22,042 nucleotides of DNA, taken from positions 1 through 22,042 of the forward strand of contig DAOUEN010000098.1 in the NCBI GenBank assembly GCA_034430415.1, given 5' to 3'. Below, one piece after another: positions 1 through 7,374 of the stretch. Under the pieces are notes generated by a model. The model did not search any database. It saw only the letters and a program-made list of their open reading frames with translations, and was not told the DNA's origin. Source of the DNA: JADFUZ01 sp034430415. GTDB taxonomy: Bacteria > Chloroflexota > Dehalococcoidia > GIF9 > AB-539-J10. Numbering within the stretch: the stretch's first letter is position 1; every line of letters begins with the position of its first letter. A program made the position numbers and the translations under genes.

Positions 1-101
1 TCGCGGTGGGAGAGACTCTGGCCCACCTGGAGTATCTCGAGAGTGAAGGAAGCATACGTCGAAGCATTGAGAATGGCATAATAGTGTTCTCCCTGCATTG
101 A
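1..101 (+). CDS. C-terminal end of a probable MBL-fold metallohydrolase (5' end outside window)
   Basis: Reading from base 3, an open frame of 32 codons runs to TGA at 99-101. It contains GETLAHLEYLESEG followed by a short Arg-rich and hydrophobic tail. An ETxAHLxxLxxxG helix near the C-terminus, ending in a short aromatic or hydrophobic strand, is typical of metallo-beta-lactamase-fold hydrolases (hydroxyacylglutathione-hydrolase-like). The zinc-binding HxHxDH region would lie upstream and is not visible, so the assignment rests only on this tail. It is read in the same direction as the following dehydratase gene, 33 bases away, and the two may share a transcript. Confidence 0.55.
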   Translation, partial: AVGETLAHLEYLESEGSIRRSIENGIIVFSLH

Positions 102-134
102 ACAAGGGGTAGAGCAGAGCAGAAGGAGAGGAAA

Positions 135-1598
135 ATGGCATTGATGACACCGGAACAATTCGAAGAGAGTCTGAAGAAACTCAAACCTCGCATCTTCATG
201 AACGGGAAGAGAGTTGACAGCATCCTCAAGAACAAGAACACCAGGACGGTCGTGGAGGCGAACAAGGCAAGCTATGCCTGGGCACTGGATCCCAGGTACA
301 GGCATATCATGACCGCCCACTCACCGCTCATCAACGACGTGGTGAACCGCTACACTTATGTCAGCGCCAGCAACGAAGATTTGGTCAAGAAGGCCGAAGC
401 CGGAACCTTCACCTCTGAGATGCTGGGGACATGTATATATCGCTGCGTGGGATATGACGTATTTCATTCCCTGGCCAGCACTACCTGGGAGATGGACAAA
501 GAGCTGGGCACGAACTATCGTCCCCGCTTCATGGAATATCTGAAGATGGTGCAGACAAAAGACCTCTCTGTGGCTGGCGCCCTCACCGAGCCGCGAGGAA
601 GTCGAAGCGAAAGGGTAGCAGATTGGTCGAACCCCTATCTTTCTTTGAAAGTCGTCGATAAGAATAAGGATGGCATTATCGTGAAGGGAGCCAAAATCAA
701 CATCAGCGGCGCCTTCGCCAGCCATGAGTTGGTGGTCTTGCCTCAGTCAGCCCATACCAAGGGCGAAGAGGATTATGCAGTGGCCTTCGCCACACCCCCG
801 GATGCCAAAGGAATCACGTTCGTGTGCCAGTACACTCCCTATTCCGCGGAGAGAGAAATGTCGGACGACATCGAAGAGCTTGGAAATCCTCTCTACGGCC
901 AGCGCGAGACATCCATGATTATCTTCGACAACGTCTTTGTTCCCTGGGAACGCGTCTTTCACTGCGGTGAGTACCCCTATTCAGTCAAACTGGTGACCCG
1001 CTTTGCCAGGACACACCGCATGACCTGCGGCGGAACCTGCAAGGTCGGCTTCATGAACCAGATCATCGGGAGCGCAAAACTGATCCAGGAATACAAGGGT
1101 CTGGAGAAAGCAACCCACATCAACGAGCAACTGGCGGAGATGGTGGCACTGCGGGAAACCTGCCGCTCGTGCGGCCTGGCCGCCGCCCACAAGGGCTGTG
1201 AAGAGCCAGTCGGGTCAGGCGTGTTTCTGCCGGACGAGCTGATGGGCAACGTTTCCAAGCTGAATGTCGCCAACGCCTTCTGGAGGATAATGGCACTGGC
1301 TGGCGACATAGGAGGAGGGTTGATCGTCACGCTGCCATCCCTGAAAGAGCTGAAGAACCCCGAAGTCAAGGATTACATCAACCAGTTCTATAGCTTCGGC
1401 TCCGATGAACCCACGGAGAATATCCTGAAAGTGCACAAGCACCTGCAGAACTGGACAGCAGGGCTTCACGGCGTGGGTACCTGGCACGGCGCCGGGCCCA
1501 TACAGGCTCAAAAGATAATGCTCCAGCGGGTCATCAACTACGACCATGAGAAAGAGTTGGTCAAGAGGACGCTGAATCTCAAAGAGAAGGACAAATAG
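135..1598 (+). CDS. 4-hydroxybutyryl-CoA dehydratase-like / HpaB-family flavoprotein
   Basis: A 487-residue protein of the 4-hydroxyphenylacetate 3-hydroxylase / 4-hydroxybutyryl-CoA dehydratase (AbfD) superfamily, close to the usual 480-490 residues. AbfD binds FAD and a [4Fe-4S] cluster through two Cys in a Cx3C motif, one His and one further Cys. Here C100 and C104 form Cx3C, and H294 and C302 sit in an HRMTCGGTCKVG segment that matches the second ligand region with one extra residue; C298 is an additional Cys. This argues for a radical-type dehydratase over a plain flavin monooxygenase, which lacks these ligands. In AbfD the reaction is 4-hydroxybutyryl-CoA to crotonyl-CoA, used in gamma-aminobutyrate or succinate fermentation and the hydroxybutyrate carbon cycles. 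The substrate here is inferred, since no CoA transferase or succinate semialdehyde gene is nearby. The ATG follows AGGAGAGGAAA. Confidence 0.8.
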   Translation: MALMTPEQFEESLKKLKPRIFMNGKRVDSILKNKNTRTVVEANKASYAWALDPRYRHIMTAHSPLINDVVNRYTYVSASNEDLVKKAEAGTFTSEMLGTCIYRCVGYDVFHSLASTTWEMDKELGTNYRPRFMEYLKMVQTKDLSVAGALTEPRGSRSERVADWSNPYLSLKVVDKNKDGIIVKGAKINISGAFASHELVVLPQSAHTKGEEDYAVAFATPPDAKGITFVCQYTPYSAEREMSDDIEELGNPLYGQRETSMIIFDNVFVPWERVFHCGEYPYSVKLVTRFARTHRMTCGGTCKVGFMNQIIGSAKLIQEYKGLEKATHINEQLAEMVALRETCRSCGLAAAHKGCEEPVGSGVFLPDELMGNVSKLNVANAFWRIMALAGDIGGGLIVTLPSLKELKNPEVKDYINQFYSFGSDEPTENILKVHKHLQNWTAGLHGVGTWHGAGPIQAQKIMLQRVINYDHEKELVKRTLNLKEKDK

Positions 1599-1688
1599 CG
1601 CAAGCACCACGCCGTCACCGTTTCCGCGCCGCCACCATGTCCTCCATAATGTGGGCCACCTGAGGGCAATAGCCATGGCTCTCCGAGA

Positions 1689-2417
1689 TTGGTGAGACAT
1701 TCAGGTACAAGCAGCGAAATCTATCACCTGCCGGAGTTCAGTGTGAGAACCAGGGTCTACGGCGAGGATAACGACAGGGACCTCCTGTTCCTGCTCGGGT
1801 GGGGCGACAGGCTGGATAACCACGGCTTCACCTGGTTGGTGGACCTGACGACGAGCGCCGGCTTCAGGACACATGTGTTGGAGTTCCCCGACAGCGTGAG
1901 GGACTTCGACCGGGAATACGTGCAACCCGTCAAGAGCTATCAGGCGGCGCTGGGCGACCACATCGTCATCGGATACAGCCTGGGAGGGCTGATTGCCGCC
2001 TACCTCAGCGCGCAGCGGAAGACCATCTACCTCAGCCCCTTCTGGGGCATGTTCGGCCATAAGCTTATGAAGACAAGACTGGCGCTGGTGCGGAGAATAG
2101 GACTCAATATCCCCCTGCTACCCATCGATTACGGCAGGGAGGAGATCGGCGACATAGCAACGGAGGCGGACTGGGAATCCGTGCCCAAGAGGGCCACTCC
2201 CGTGTGGCTGCGCGAGATACTGAAGGCTCAGGAGAACATGCCGCCGATTCAGCAGAGCAGTGTGGTCTTCTGTTCCCTGAAGGACACCATTGTCAGCCTG
2301 AAGGCAATCGGAGAGAGAGCCGGCAACGTGATACTCTACGACGGTCACCACGAGCTGTATTCATCATCCAACAGGGAGCTGTACCGGGAAGAGCTGCTCA
2401 ATGCCTTGCTGGAGTGA
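1689..2417 (+). CDS. alpha/beta-hydrolase fold protein
   Basis: A protein of 242 residues. The segment HIVIGYSLGGLIAAYL (about 91-106) is the strand, nucleophile elbow (GYSLGG, Ser97) and helix of an alpha/beta hydrolase. D199 in SLKDTIVS and H220 or H221 in YDGHHELY are well placed to complete the triad. An early FLLGWGDR segment (about 34-41) stands where the oxyanion-hole loop usually lies. There is no signal peptide or membrane segment, so it is probably cytoplasmic. The start is uncertain: TTG at 1689 is followed directly by GTG at 1692, and no strong ribosome binding site precedes either. The thioredoxin-fusion gene follows 65 bases downstream in the same direction. Esterase, thioesterase and acyltransferase are all possible. 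Confidence 0.75.
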   Translation: MVRHSGTSSEIYHLPEFSVRTRVYGEDNDRDLLFLLGWGDRLDNHGFTWLVDLTTSAGFRTHVLEFPDSVRDFDREYVQPVKSYQAALGDHIVIGYSLGGLIAAYLSAQRKTIYLSPFWGMFGHKLMKTRLALVRRIGLNIPLLPIDYGREEIGDIATEADWESVPKRATPVWLREILKAQENMPPIQQSSVVFCSLKDTIVSLKAIGERAGNVILYDGHHELYSSSNRELYREELLNALLE

Positions 2418-2482
2418 TTTGGAGAATCGGCGTAGACCGATTTTACCGGGGAGACCCAAGGACAACAGGGAGGGATACCCAC

Positions 2483-3055
2483 TTGAGCGAACCTTTGGAT
2501 AAAACTGAGACACCAGGGGACGCCCGCTACGAGTTGGCCATAACCGCAGAAGAGGCAGGGCAGGGGACTGCCAGGATACTCTCCCGGCAGGGCAAGAAGC
2601 TGCGGGTGACAATACCGCCGGGCGTGACGGATGGCGCGACAGTGAGACTGACCAATGCGCTCCAGGTCACCGACGGGCGTCCGGGAGACATACTCATCCG
2701 GATCAAGGTTAAGGTCCACGAGGAGACCGCGCCCGGGAGCGTCATCGAAGTCAACGACGGGAGCTTCGAGGAGGAAGTCCTCCACAGCGCTCTGCCCGTC
2801 GTGGTGGACTTCTGGGCGCCCTGGTGCGGCCCCTGCCGTATGGTCGCTCCGGTAACGGAGAAGCTGGCCGGAGAGTATTCAGGCCGGGTCAAGTTCTGCA
2901 AGATAAACGTGGATGAGAACCAGCTGGCAGCCTCCAAGTACCAGGCAATGAGCATACCCCTGCTGCTATTCTTCAGGGACGGCAGGGTAGTAGAAAAGAG
3001 CGTCGGCGCGGTCCCCGAATCTCAGCTCAGGCCCAAAGTAGAGTCGCTGCTCTGA
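2483..3055 (+). CDS. thioredoxin with an N-terminal DnaJ-C-terminal-like segment
   Basis: The chosen start is TTG at 2483, preceded at good spacing by AGGGAGGG, giving 190 residues. Residues about 93-190 are a complete thioredoxin: strand VVVDFWAPW, active site WCGPC (C115, C118), and cis-Pro159 in MSIPLLLFF, followed by FRDGRVV. Residues about 16-80 are not a leader. The sequence GKKLRVTIPPGVTDGATVRL, followed by a Gly-rich turn and PGDILIRIKVKVH, matches the C-terminal beta-sandwich of DnaJ/CbpA co-chaperones, which binds client peptides. The J domain itself is absent. A disulfide reductase delivered to unfolded clients is a reasonable inference. The frame stays open upstream to base 2204, but that part overlaps the hydrolase gene and has no coding character. 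Confidence 0.88.
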   Translation: MSEPLDKTETPGDARYELAITAEEAGQGTARILSRQGKKLRVTIPPGVTDGATVRLTNALQVTDGRPGDILIRIKVKVHEETAPGSVIEVNDGSFEEEVLHSALPVVVDFWAPWCGPCRMVAPVTEKLAGEYSGRVKFCKINVDENQLAASKYQAMSIPLLLFFRDGRVVEKSVGAVPESQLRPKVESLL

Positions 3056-3065
3056 CCGGCGCAGC

Positions 3066-3083
3066 GCCCGGGTATCCCCGGGC
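3066..3083 (+). terminator. GC-rich hairpin between convergent genes
   Basis: GCCCGGG, a 4-base TATC loop and CCCGGGC form a perfect 7-bp stem just after the thioredoxin stop codon. It lies in the gap between that gene and the oppositely read membrane-protein gene. There is no T-run on either side, so it is a candidate terminator or transcript-end structure only. Confidence 0.4.
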
Positions 3084-3140
3084 CAGGAATGCCTGCTCAC
3101 GCGGCAGATAGAACGGCGCAGCGACGGGAGTCCACACCCA

Positions 3141-3638
3141 TCAGGAAGCCAGGAGCCGTAGTATGAAACTGGCGATAATCAGCGCCAGACCGGTGCAGGC
3201 CACAAACGGGACCTGCATCTGCCTCGACGCCGTCAACCTCTCGGAATCCTCCTTGCCGGAGAAGTAGCCGGGATGCAGCGCCCGCGACACCCTGACCAGT
3301 TGCCGGTACCACTGCGACAGCTCCTTCTGATAGAGGACGTTTACCTGCCGGCTTATGAGTTGCAGGACCTGGCTGACATACCACAGGACTATGAGCACCA
3401 TTGCTACCGGCATTGAGCAGACTACGACCACGGACAGCACCACCCTGAGCACAAGCCACAGCACGAACGTCATATAGTCCACCAGCAGCGACTCGCGCAG
3501 GAACTCCGGCTTCCGAAACAGGCTGTTGACAGGGCGGTAGAAGGGGAGCAGCAGGAAGCTGAGAGAGTGCTGGCTCCTCCCTATGACCTCAAAGACAACC
3601 AGAATCACGCCTGTATACAGGAGAATTACATCTGTCAT
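3141..3638 (-). CDS. small multi-pass membrane protein of unknown function
   Basis: I do not recognise this 165-residue protein. It has about four hydrophobic stretches: residues 3-20, 56-73, 76-96 and 142-162. Between the third and fourth is a roughly 45-residue basic and polar loop containing QKELSQWYRQLVRVSRALHPGYF, probably cytoplasmic. The N-terminal segment could be a signal anchor. No enzyme motif is visible. It is read towards the thioredoxin gene and away from the acyltransferase gene, so it seems to be a single-gene unit. The ATG is preceded only by a weak GAGGGTG element. The coherent membrane topology is the main reason for accepting it. Confidence 0.6.
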   Translation of the reverse strand: MTDVILLYTGVILVVFEVIGRSQHSLSFLLLPFYRPVNSLFRKPEFLRESLLVDYMTFVLWLVLRVVLSVVVVCSMPVAMVLIVLWYVSQVLQLISRQVNVLYQKELSQWYRQLVRVSRALHPGYFSGKEDSERLTASRQMQVPFVACTGLALIIASFILRLLAS

Positions 3639-3768
3639 TTAGCACCCGCACCCTCGGGGCAGCATCTCAGCGTATTCTAGCCCCTCAGCGCGGCAAATCT
3701 CAATAGTCCCTCAGGATACCAGGGTGGAAGCGTGCCCTTACCATCGCCGCTCAGATATGCCGCTGCCT

Positions 3769-3797
3769 TTGATAGCCAGCCCGAGGAGTGCTACAAT
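3769..3797 (+). promoter_or_regulatory. sigma-70-like promoter for the C45 acyltransferase gene
   Basis: TTGATA (3769-3774), a 17-base spacer and TACAAT (3792-3797), each matching the consensus at five of six positions. Transcription would start near 3804, leaving a leader of about 95 bases before the ATG. A CGGAGC/GCTCCG inverted pair lies within that leader. Confidence 0.55.
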
Positions 3798-3899
3798 CGA
3801 GCGAGCGGAGCTTCTGTGACAGGCCCCGGGCGCGCTCCGAGGCTAAGCGATGGCGGAGACAAAGCGACAGCACGAAATCAGTTCCACGAGGAGGAAGCG

Positions 3900-4997
3900 A
3901 TGAGAGTTCCTGTAATCTGCGTAAGCGGCAGCCCTCATGATCTGGGATTTCAACACGGGAGTCAGGCCAGGAAGGCTATTGAGGATAACGTTCGCTTCTA
4001 CATGAATGTATGGAAACACCTGGGCGGCTCCGAGCGGGACAGAATCCTCAAGGAGGTCCCGGCGTTCGTTCCCTACATTGAGAAGCATGACCCCGAGCTG
4101 GTGGAAGAGCTGAAAGGGGTGGCCGAGGGCTCCGGTCTGAGCTTCGAGGACATCGTTGCCCTGAACGCCAGGACGGAGGTGACCTTCGCCTGCCTTTCAA
4201 TCGCTATGCAGCAGGCTGCCACAGGAGGGTGCACGTCCTTTGCCCTGACCCCGATGGTGACTCAGAACCATCACATGTATGTCGGACAGAACTGGGACTG
4301 GCGCGCCGAGGCGGAGAACTCCTGCATCATCCTCAGAATCAAGCAGCAGGGGAAGCCCCAGATCATAATGCACACCGAGGCCGGCACCATAGGTCACCGA
4401 GGGTTCAACTCTGCAGGGATAGGAGTATGCATCAACTTCATCCGCTGCGAAGCCGACTCCTTCCGGCCGGGTTTACCCTTCCTCATCAAGCTCCGCGGCA
4501 TCCTCAACTCCACCAGCCTGCCGGATTGCCTGAGGATGCTCATGGGCTTCGTCGGGCCCAACTCGATGAACATAATGCTGGCGCACCGTGACGGAGAGGC
4601 GGTTGACATCGAGTTGACGCCGGACGACCTGCTGTTTCTTCACCCGCGGGGCGGCATTCTCACGCATGCCAACCATTTCGAATCCCCCAAACTGCGCAGC
4701 AAGGACACCGGCAAAGCAGCGCTGCCGGACACGGTGCTCCGCAGCGATCGAGCCTCCCGGCTTTTCAACGAAAGGAAGGGCAGGCTGGGATGGGACAGCA
4801 TCAAAGACGTCCTCAAGGATCATTTCGGCTATCCCAATTCGATCTGCCGTCATCCCGATGAGCGTTTCCCGCGCATCGAACAATGGGAGACACTCTCATC
4901 GCTGATCATCGATCTGACGGAAGGAAAGATGCTGTATACCGAAGGGCCTCCCTGTTCTCACCCCTACAGGCTCATCGCTATGGGGAAAGCGAAGTAG
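3900..4997 (+). CDS. C45-family autoproteolytic acyltransferase/hydrolase (acyl-CoA:6-APA acyltransferase-like)
   Basis: A protein of 365 residues from the ATG at 3900, which follows GAGGAGGAAGCG. The open frame extends further upstream without a supported start. The C45 hallmark is a Gly-Cys self-cleavage site whose new N-terminal Cys becomes the nucleophile. Here this is GGCTSFA with C111, followed by the conserved GQNWDW (129-134) and later FNSAGIGV and NSMNIML segments. Family members are made as a single chain and split themselves into alpha and beta subunits, here about 110 and 255 residues. They cleave or form amide bonds; fungal penicillin acyltransferase is the known case, and bacterial substrates are mostly undefined. 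There is no signal peptide. The gene has its own promoter and converges on the short-chain dehydrogenase gene. Confidence 0.82.
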   Translation: MRVPVICVSGSPHDLGFQHGSQARKAIEDNVRFYMNVWKHLGGSERDRILKEVPAFVPYIEKHDPELVEELKGVAEGSGLSFEDIVALNARTEVTFACLSIAMQQAATGGCTSFALTPMVTQNHHMYVGQNWDWRAEAENSCIILRIKQQGKPQIIMHTEAGTIGHRGFNSAGIGVCINFIRCEADSFRPGLPFLIKLRGILNSTSLPDCLRMLMGFVGPNSMNIMLAHRDGEAVDIELTPDDLLFLHPRGGILTHANHFESPKLRSKDTGKAALPDTVLRSDRASRLFNERKGRLGWDSIKDVLKDHFGYPNSICRHPDERFPRIEQWETLSSLIIDLTEGKMLYTEGPPCSHPYRLIAMGKAK

Positions 4998-5001
4998 GAC
5001 A

Positions 5002-5043
5002 GGCCCGGCGCAGCCGCCCGCTACGCTGAGCGAAGTGCCGGCC
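5002..5043. terminator. candidate two-way terminator between convergent genes
   Basis: GGCC-C-GGC (5002-5009) can pair with GCCGGCC (5037-5043) as a 7-bp stem with one bulged C. A smaller CGCT/AGCG hairpin lies in the loop. The structure fills most of the 54-base gap between the acyltransferase and dehydrogenase stop codons. It has no T-run. Confidence 0.3.
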
Positions 5044-5051
5044 AGGATACT

Positions 5052-5846
5052 CTATCCTTTCACGGTCAGGCCGCCGTCAACGACCAGCGTGGTAGCCGTT
5101 ATATACCTGGCCTCATCGGAAGCCAGGAACAGGGCGGCGTAGGCAGTATCCCAGGCGTCACCCTGGTGCCCCATGGGACACGAAGCGTCTCTCTGGCGCA
5201 TCACCTCGTCGGCATCTCCATCGTAGGCATCTCCGAGCGTTGCCATAACCATTGGCGTCTTCATGGTGCCCGGCATTACAGCATTCGCCCGAATTCCCTT
5301 TGCGGCATAGCGCAGCGCTACCTCACGGGTGAGAGCATTCACCCCGGCCTTCGAGGCAGCGTAGGAGATGGCGGGATACGCCATCTGCCTGATCGCAGCG
5401 TCAGCGGAGATATTCACTATGGCCCCGCTACCCTGCCTTTCCATATAGGGAAGCACGTACTTGCAGGTCAGGAACATGCTCTTCAGATTCACCGCCATAA
5501 CCCGATCCCAGTCCTCCTCACTCGTCTCAACTGCTCCACCGTGAACCACGATCCCCACGTTGTTGTGCAGAATGTCAATCCGGCCGAAGATCTCAATGCA
5601 CTTCTCCACCATCCTTCTGCAATCGTCCGCCCTGCTCACATCAGCTTCAAAGACGGCGCACTCTCCGCCTTCTTCCCGAATTGTGCGCTCCGTCTCCCGG
5701 GCCGCCTCAATCCTGCTATCCACGACCATGACCCGGGCTCCTTCCCTGGCGTAGAGAATGGCTGCGGCTCTGCCGTTTCCCACGCCGGGAGCGATGGAGC
5801 CGGCTCCGGTCACGATAGCCACCTTTCCCTTGACCCTGTCACCCAT
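5052..5846 (-). CDS. short-chain dehydrogenase/reductase (classical SDR)
   Basis: A protein of 264 residues, slightly longer than a typical 250-residue classical SDR. The cofactor loop VTGAGSIAPGVGNG (12-25) is an expanded form of the usual TGxxxGxG. Other family marks are NNVG (95-98, usually NNAG), catalytic S147, Y162 and K166 in SYAASKAG, and MPGTM after the active site. V42-D43 at the end of the second strand suggests NAD rather than NADP. The substrate is unknown. The gene lies 58 bases downstream of threonine dehydrogenase on the same strand and has its own strong AAAGGAGGTG site before the ATG. The two are probably co-transcribed, so a substrate related to threonine breakdown is possible but inferred. 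Confidence 0.87.
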   Translation of the reverse strand: MGDRVKGKVAIVTGAGSIAPGVGNGRAAAILYAREGARVMVVDSRIEAARETERTIREEGGECAVFEADVSRADDCRRMVEKCIEIFGRIDILHNNVGIVVHGGAVETSEEDWDRVMAVNLKSMFLTCKYVLPYMERQGSGAIVNISADAAIRQMAYPAISYAASKAGVNALTREVALRYAAKGIRANAVMPGTMKTPMVMATLGDAYDGDADEVMRQRDASCPMGHQGDAWDTAYAALFLASDEARYITATTLVVDGGLTVKG

Positions 5847-5904
5847 AGCTCACACCTCCTTTCTCCGGTGTAGCCACCCGGCCTCGAGGCTGAACACCCG
5901 GAGT

Positions 5905-6864
5905 CTAGATACTCATGTTCAACTTGACGGACAGCTTGTCCAGCATATCCCGAGTCATGGACGTCAGGTCATACTCCGGCTGCCATCCCCACTGCTGGCG
6001 AGCAGCGCTGTCATCCATCCTGTTGGGCCATGAATCGGCAATCGCCTGACGCACCGGGTCGACATGATAGTCCATGACGAGATCAGGAATGTGCTTCTTG
6101 ATTTCGTCGGCGATGTGCTCCGGCGCAAAGCTCATTGATGAGACGTTGAAGGCGTTCCTGAATGTCCAGTTGGCCGGGTCTGCCTCCATGATATCGACCA
6201 TCGCCTTCAACGCGTCGGGCATATACATCATATCCAGGTAGGTGCCCTGCTTCAGGAAACAGGTGTATCTCCTGTGCTTGATCGCCTCGTAGTAGATCTC
6301 TACGGCGTAGTCAGTGGTTCCGCCTCCAGGCAGGGTCACGTTGGAAATGAGGCCCGGGAAACGAACGCCGCGGGTATCCACGCCGAACTTCTTATAGTAG
6401 TAGTCACAGAGTAGCTCACCGGTAACCTTGGTCACGCCATACATGGTATTGGGACGCTGCACCGTCTCCTGGGGCGTGTTGTCGTGCGGAGTGGTGGGAC
6501 CAAAAGCGCCTATAGAGCTGGGGGTGAACACGGCGCACCCGCTTTCACGAGCGACCTCCAGGACATTGTGCAGGCCGTTGACATTCACGTCCCAGGCCAG
6601 GTGTGGATTGGCTTCCGCCACCGCCGAAAGCAGAGCTGCCAGATGGTAGATAGTATCCACCCGGTACTTCCTTACCACCTCCTTCACCGTCTCAATGTCA
6701 GTGCAGTCTATGAAGTGAAACGGCCCTGAATTGAACAGTGTCTCGCCAGGCTTTGTCCTGTGGCCTGTGGCTATCACATTGTCATTCCCGTATCTCTCCC
6801 GCAAAAACAACGCCAGCTCCGAGCCAACCTGTCCGCAGGCTCCCGTTATCAAGATCTTCTTCAC
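5905..6864 (-). CDS. tdh: L-threonine 3-dehydrogenase, SDR/epimerase type
   Basis: A protein of 319 residues, the usual length for the GalE-like threonine dehydrogenases; it is unrelated to the zinc-dependent E. coli Tdh. Visible marks are the NAD-binding GACGQVG (8-14), the active-site TPSSIGAFGP segment with the YGVTK pair (Y142, K146), and the family-specific runs QRPNTMYGVTK, PGGGTTDYAVEIYYEAI and YTCFLKQGT. The enzyme oxidises L-threonine with NAD to 2-amino-3-ketobutyrate, which a CoA ligase splits to glycine and acetyl-CoA or which decays to aminoacetone. No ligase gene is in the window. The start is GTG, with AAAGGAGG seven bases upstream. It is first in a two-gene unit with the SDR and divergent from the MerR-like regulator. 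Confidence 0.9.
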   Translation of the reverse strand: MKKILITGACGQVGSELALFLRERYGNDNVIATGHRTKPGETLFNSGPFHFIDCTDIETVKEVVRKYRVDTIYHLAALLSAVAEANPHLAWDVNVNGLHNVLEVARESGCAVFTPSSIGAFGPTTPHDNTPQETVQRPNTMYGVTKVTGELLCDYYYKKFGVDTRGVRFPGLISNVTLPGGGTTDYAVEIYYEAIKHRRYTCFLKQGTYLDMMYMPDALKAMVDIMEADPANWTFRNAFNVSSMSFAPEHIADEIKKHIPDLVMDYHVDPVRQAIADSWPNRMDDSAARQQWGWQPEYDLTSMTRDMLDKLSVKLNMSI

Positions 6865-6917
6865 GAACTTACCTCCTTTGTCGCCGAGTCGCCAGCGCCA
6901 ACGCTGCTGTTCCCGCC

Positions 6918-6948
6918 ATTATATCCCAACGGCCTGAGTTCGGGATAT
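6918..6948 (-). promoter_or_regulatory. threonine dehydrogenase promoter overlapped by an inverted repeat
   Basis: On the minus strand a perfect TATAAT (complement of 6918-6923) precedes the dehydrogenase gene; the corresponding -35 position is poor. An inverted repeat, ATATCCCAAC (6921-6930) against GTT-c-GGGATAT (6938-6948), has one arm on the -10 and the other where the -35 would be. This arrangement suits an operator for a repressor or a spacer-binding activator. The same sequence could instead be a hairpin. Confidence 0.5.
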
Positions 6949-7087
6949 GGTTCTACCCCCTTCCTCCCGCTGGCATCCCATAGCCGTGCCGGACTTCAGT
7001 ATCCCGGGAACCCCCACCTATGACCATTTCACCACCTCGAATAGTACCTTCGGGTGATTCACAATTGAAGCTGCGAATGTATACTTG

Positions 7088-7114
7088 GGCATACACAAGC
7101 CGTACAGGCATACA
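7088..7114. promoter_or_regulatory. paired GGCATACA direct repeats upstream of the MerR-like gene
   Basis: GGCATACA occurs at 7088-7095 and 7107-7114, 19 bases apart, so on the same face of the helix to within about two turns. A related GTACA lies between them and the palindrome GTATAC lies just upstream at 7079-7084. The group sits immediately before the ribosome binding site of the regulator gene and could be its own operator. Confidence 0.35.
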
Positions 7115-7136
7115 ACAGGAGAATGGGGAGAACAGC

Positions 7137-7346
7137 ATGGCAGTAAGAATCAACGGAGGAAGCTACTACTGGACCGCCGAAGCCTGTCAGTTGGCGGGGA
7201 TAAGCAAGAATACTTTTCTTCGCTGGGTCCGGCAGGGCTCGTTTCCCGATGTGAAACACAGGGATAGAAGGGGCTGGAGACTGTTTGCCGAAGAAGACCT
7301 GGAGAGGCTAAAGGCCGAGGCAAACCAGATAAAGCCAGGCGCATAG
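7137..7346 (+). CDS. small MerR-like/excisionase-type helix-turn-helix DNA-binding protein
   Basis: A protein of 69 residues. YWTAEACQLAGISKNTFLRW (11-30) is a helix-turn-helix of the MerR/HTH_17 type. It is followed by a wing-like stretch with RDRRGWRLF and AEEDLERLKAEA, the usual start of the following helix. There is no effector-binding or long coiled-coil domain, so it is a bare DNA-binding module. The ATG at 7137 follows GGGGAG at six bases; the frame stays open upstream but has no better start. The GAF/HD-GYP gene begins 28 bases later and is probably on the same transcript. It is divergent from threonine dehydrogenase, so control of that promoter and of itself is the simplest hypothesis. 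Confidence 0.75.
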   Translation: MAVRINGGSYYWTAEACQLAGISKNTFLRWVRQGSFPDVKHRDRRGWRLFAEEDLERLKAEANQIKPGA

Positions 7347-7374
7347 TCACAGCATAGGACGTGGAGTAGAGGAA

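Noticed and set aside
2204..2482. Upstream extension of the thioredoxin-fusion reading frame
   Set aside because: It overlaps the alpha/beta hydrolase gene, has no domain-like sequence, and a well-placed ribosome binding site supports TTG at 2483.
3097..3459. Alternative 120-codon minus-strand frame across the membrane-protein gene
   Set aside because: It lacks domain-like composition, while the overlapping 165-codon frame has a coherent membrane topology.
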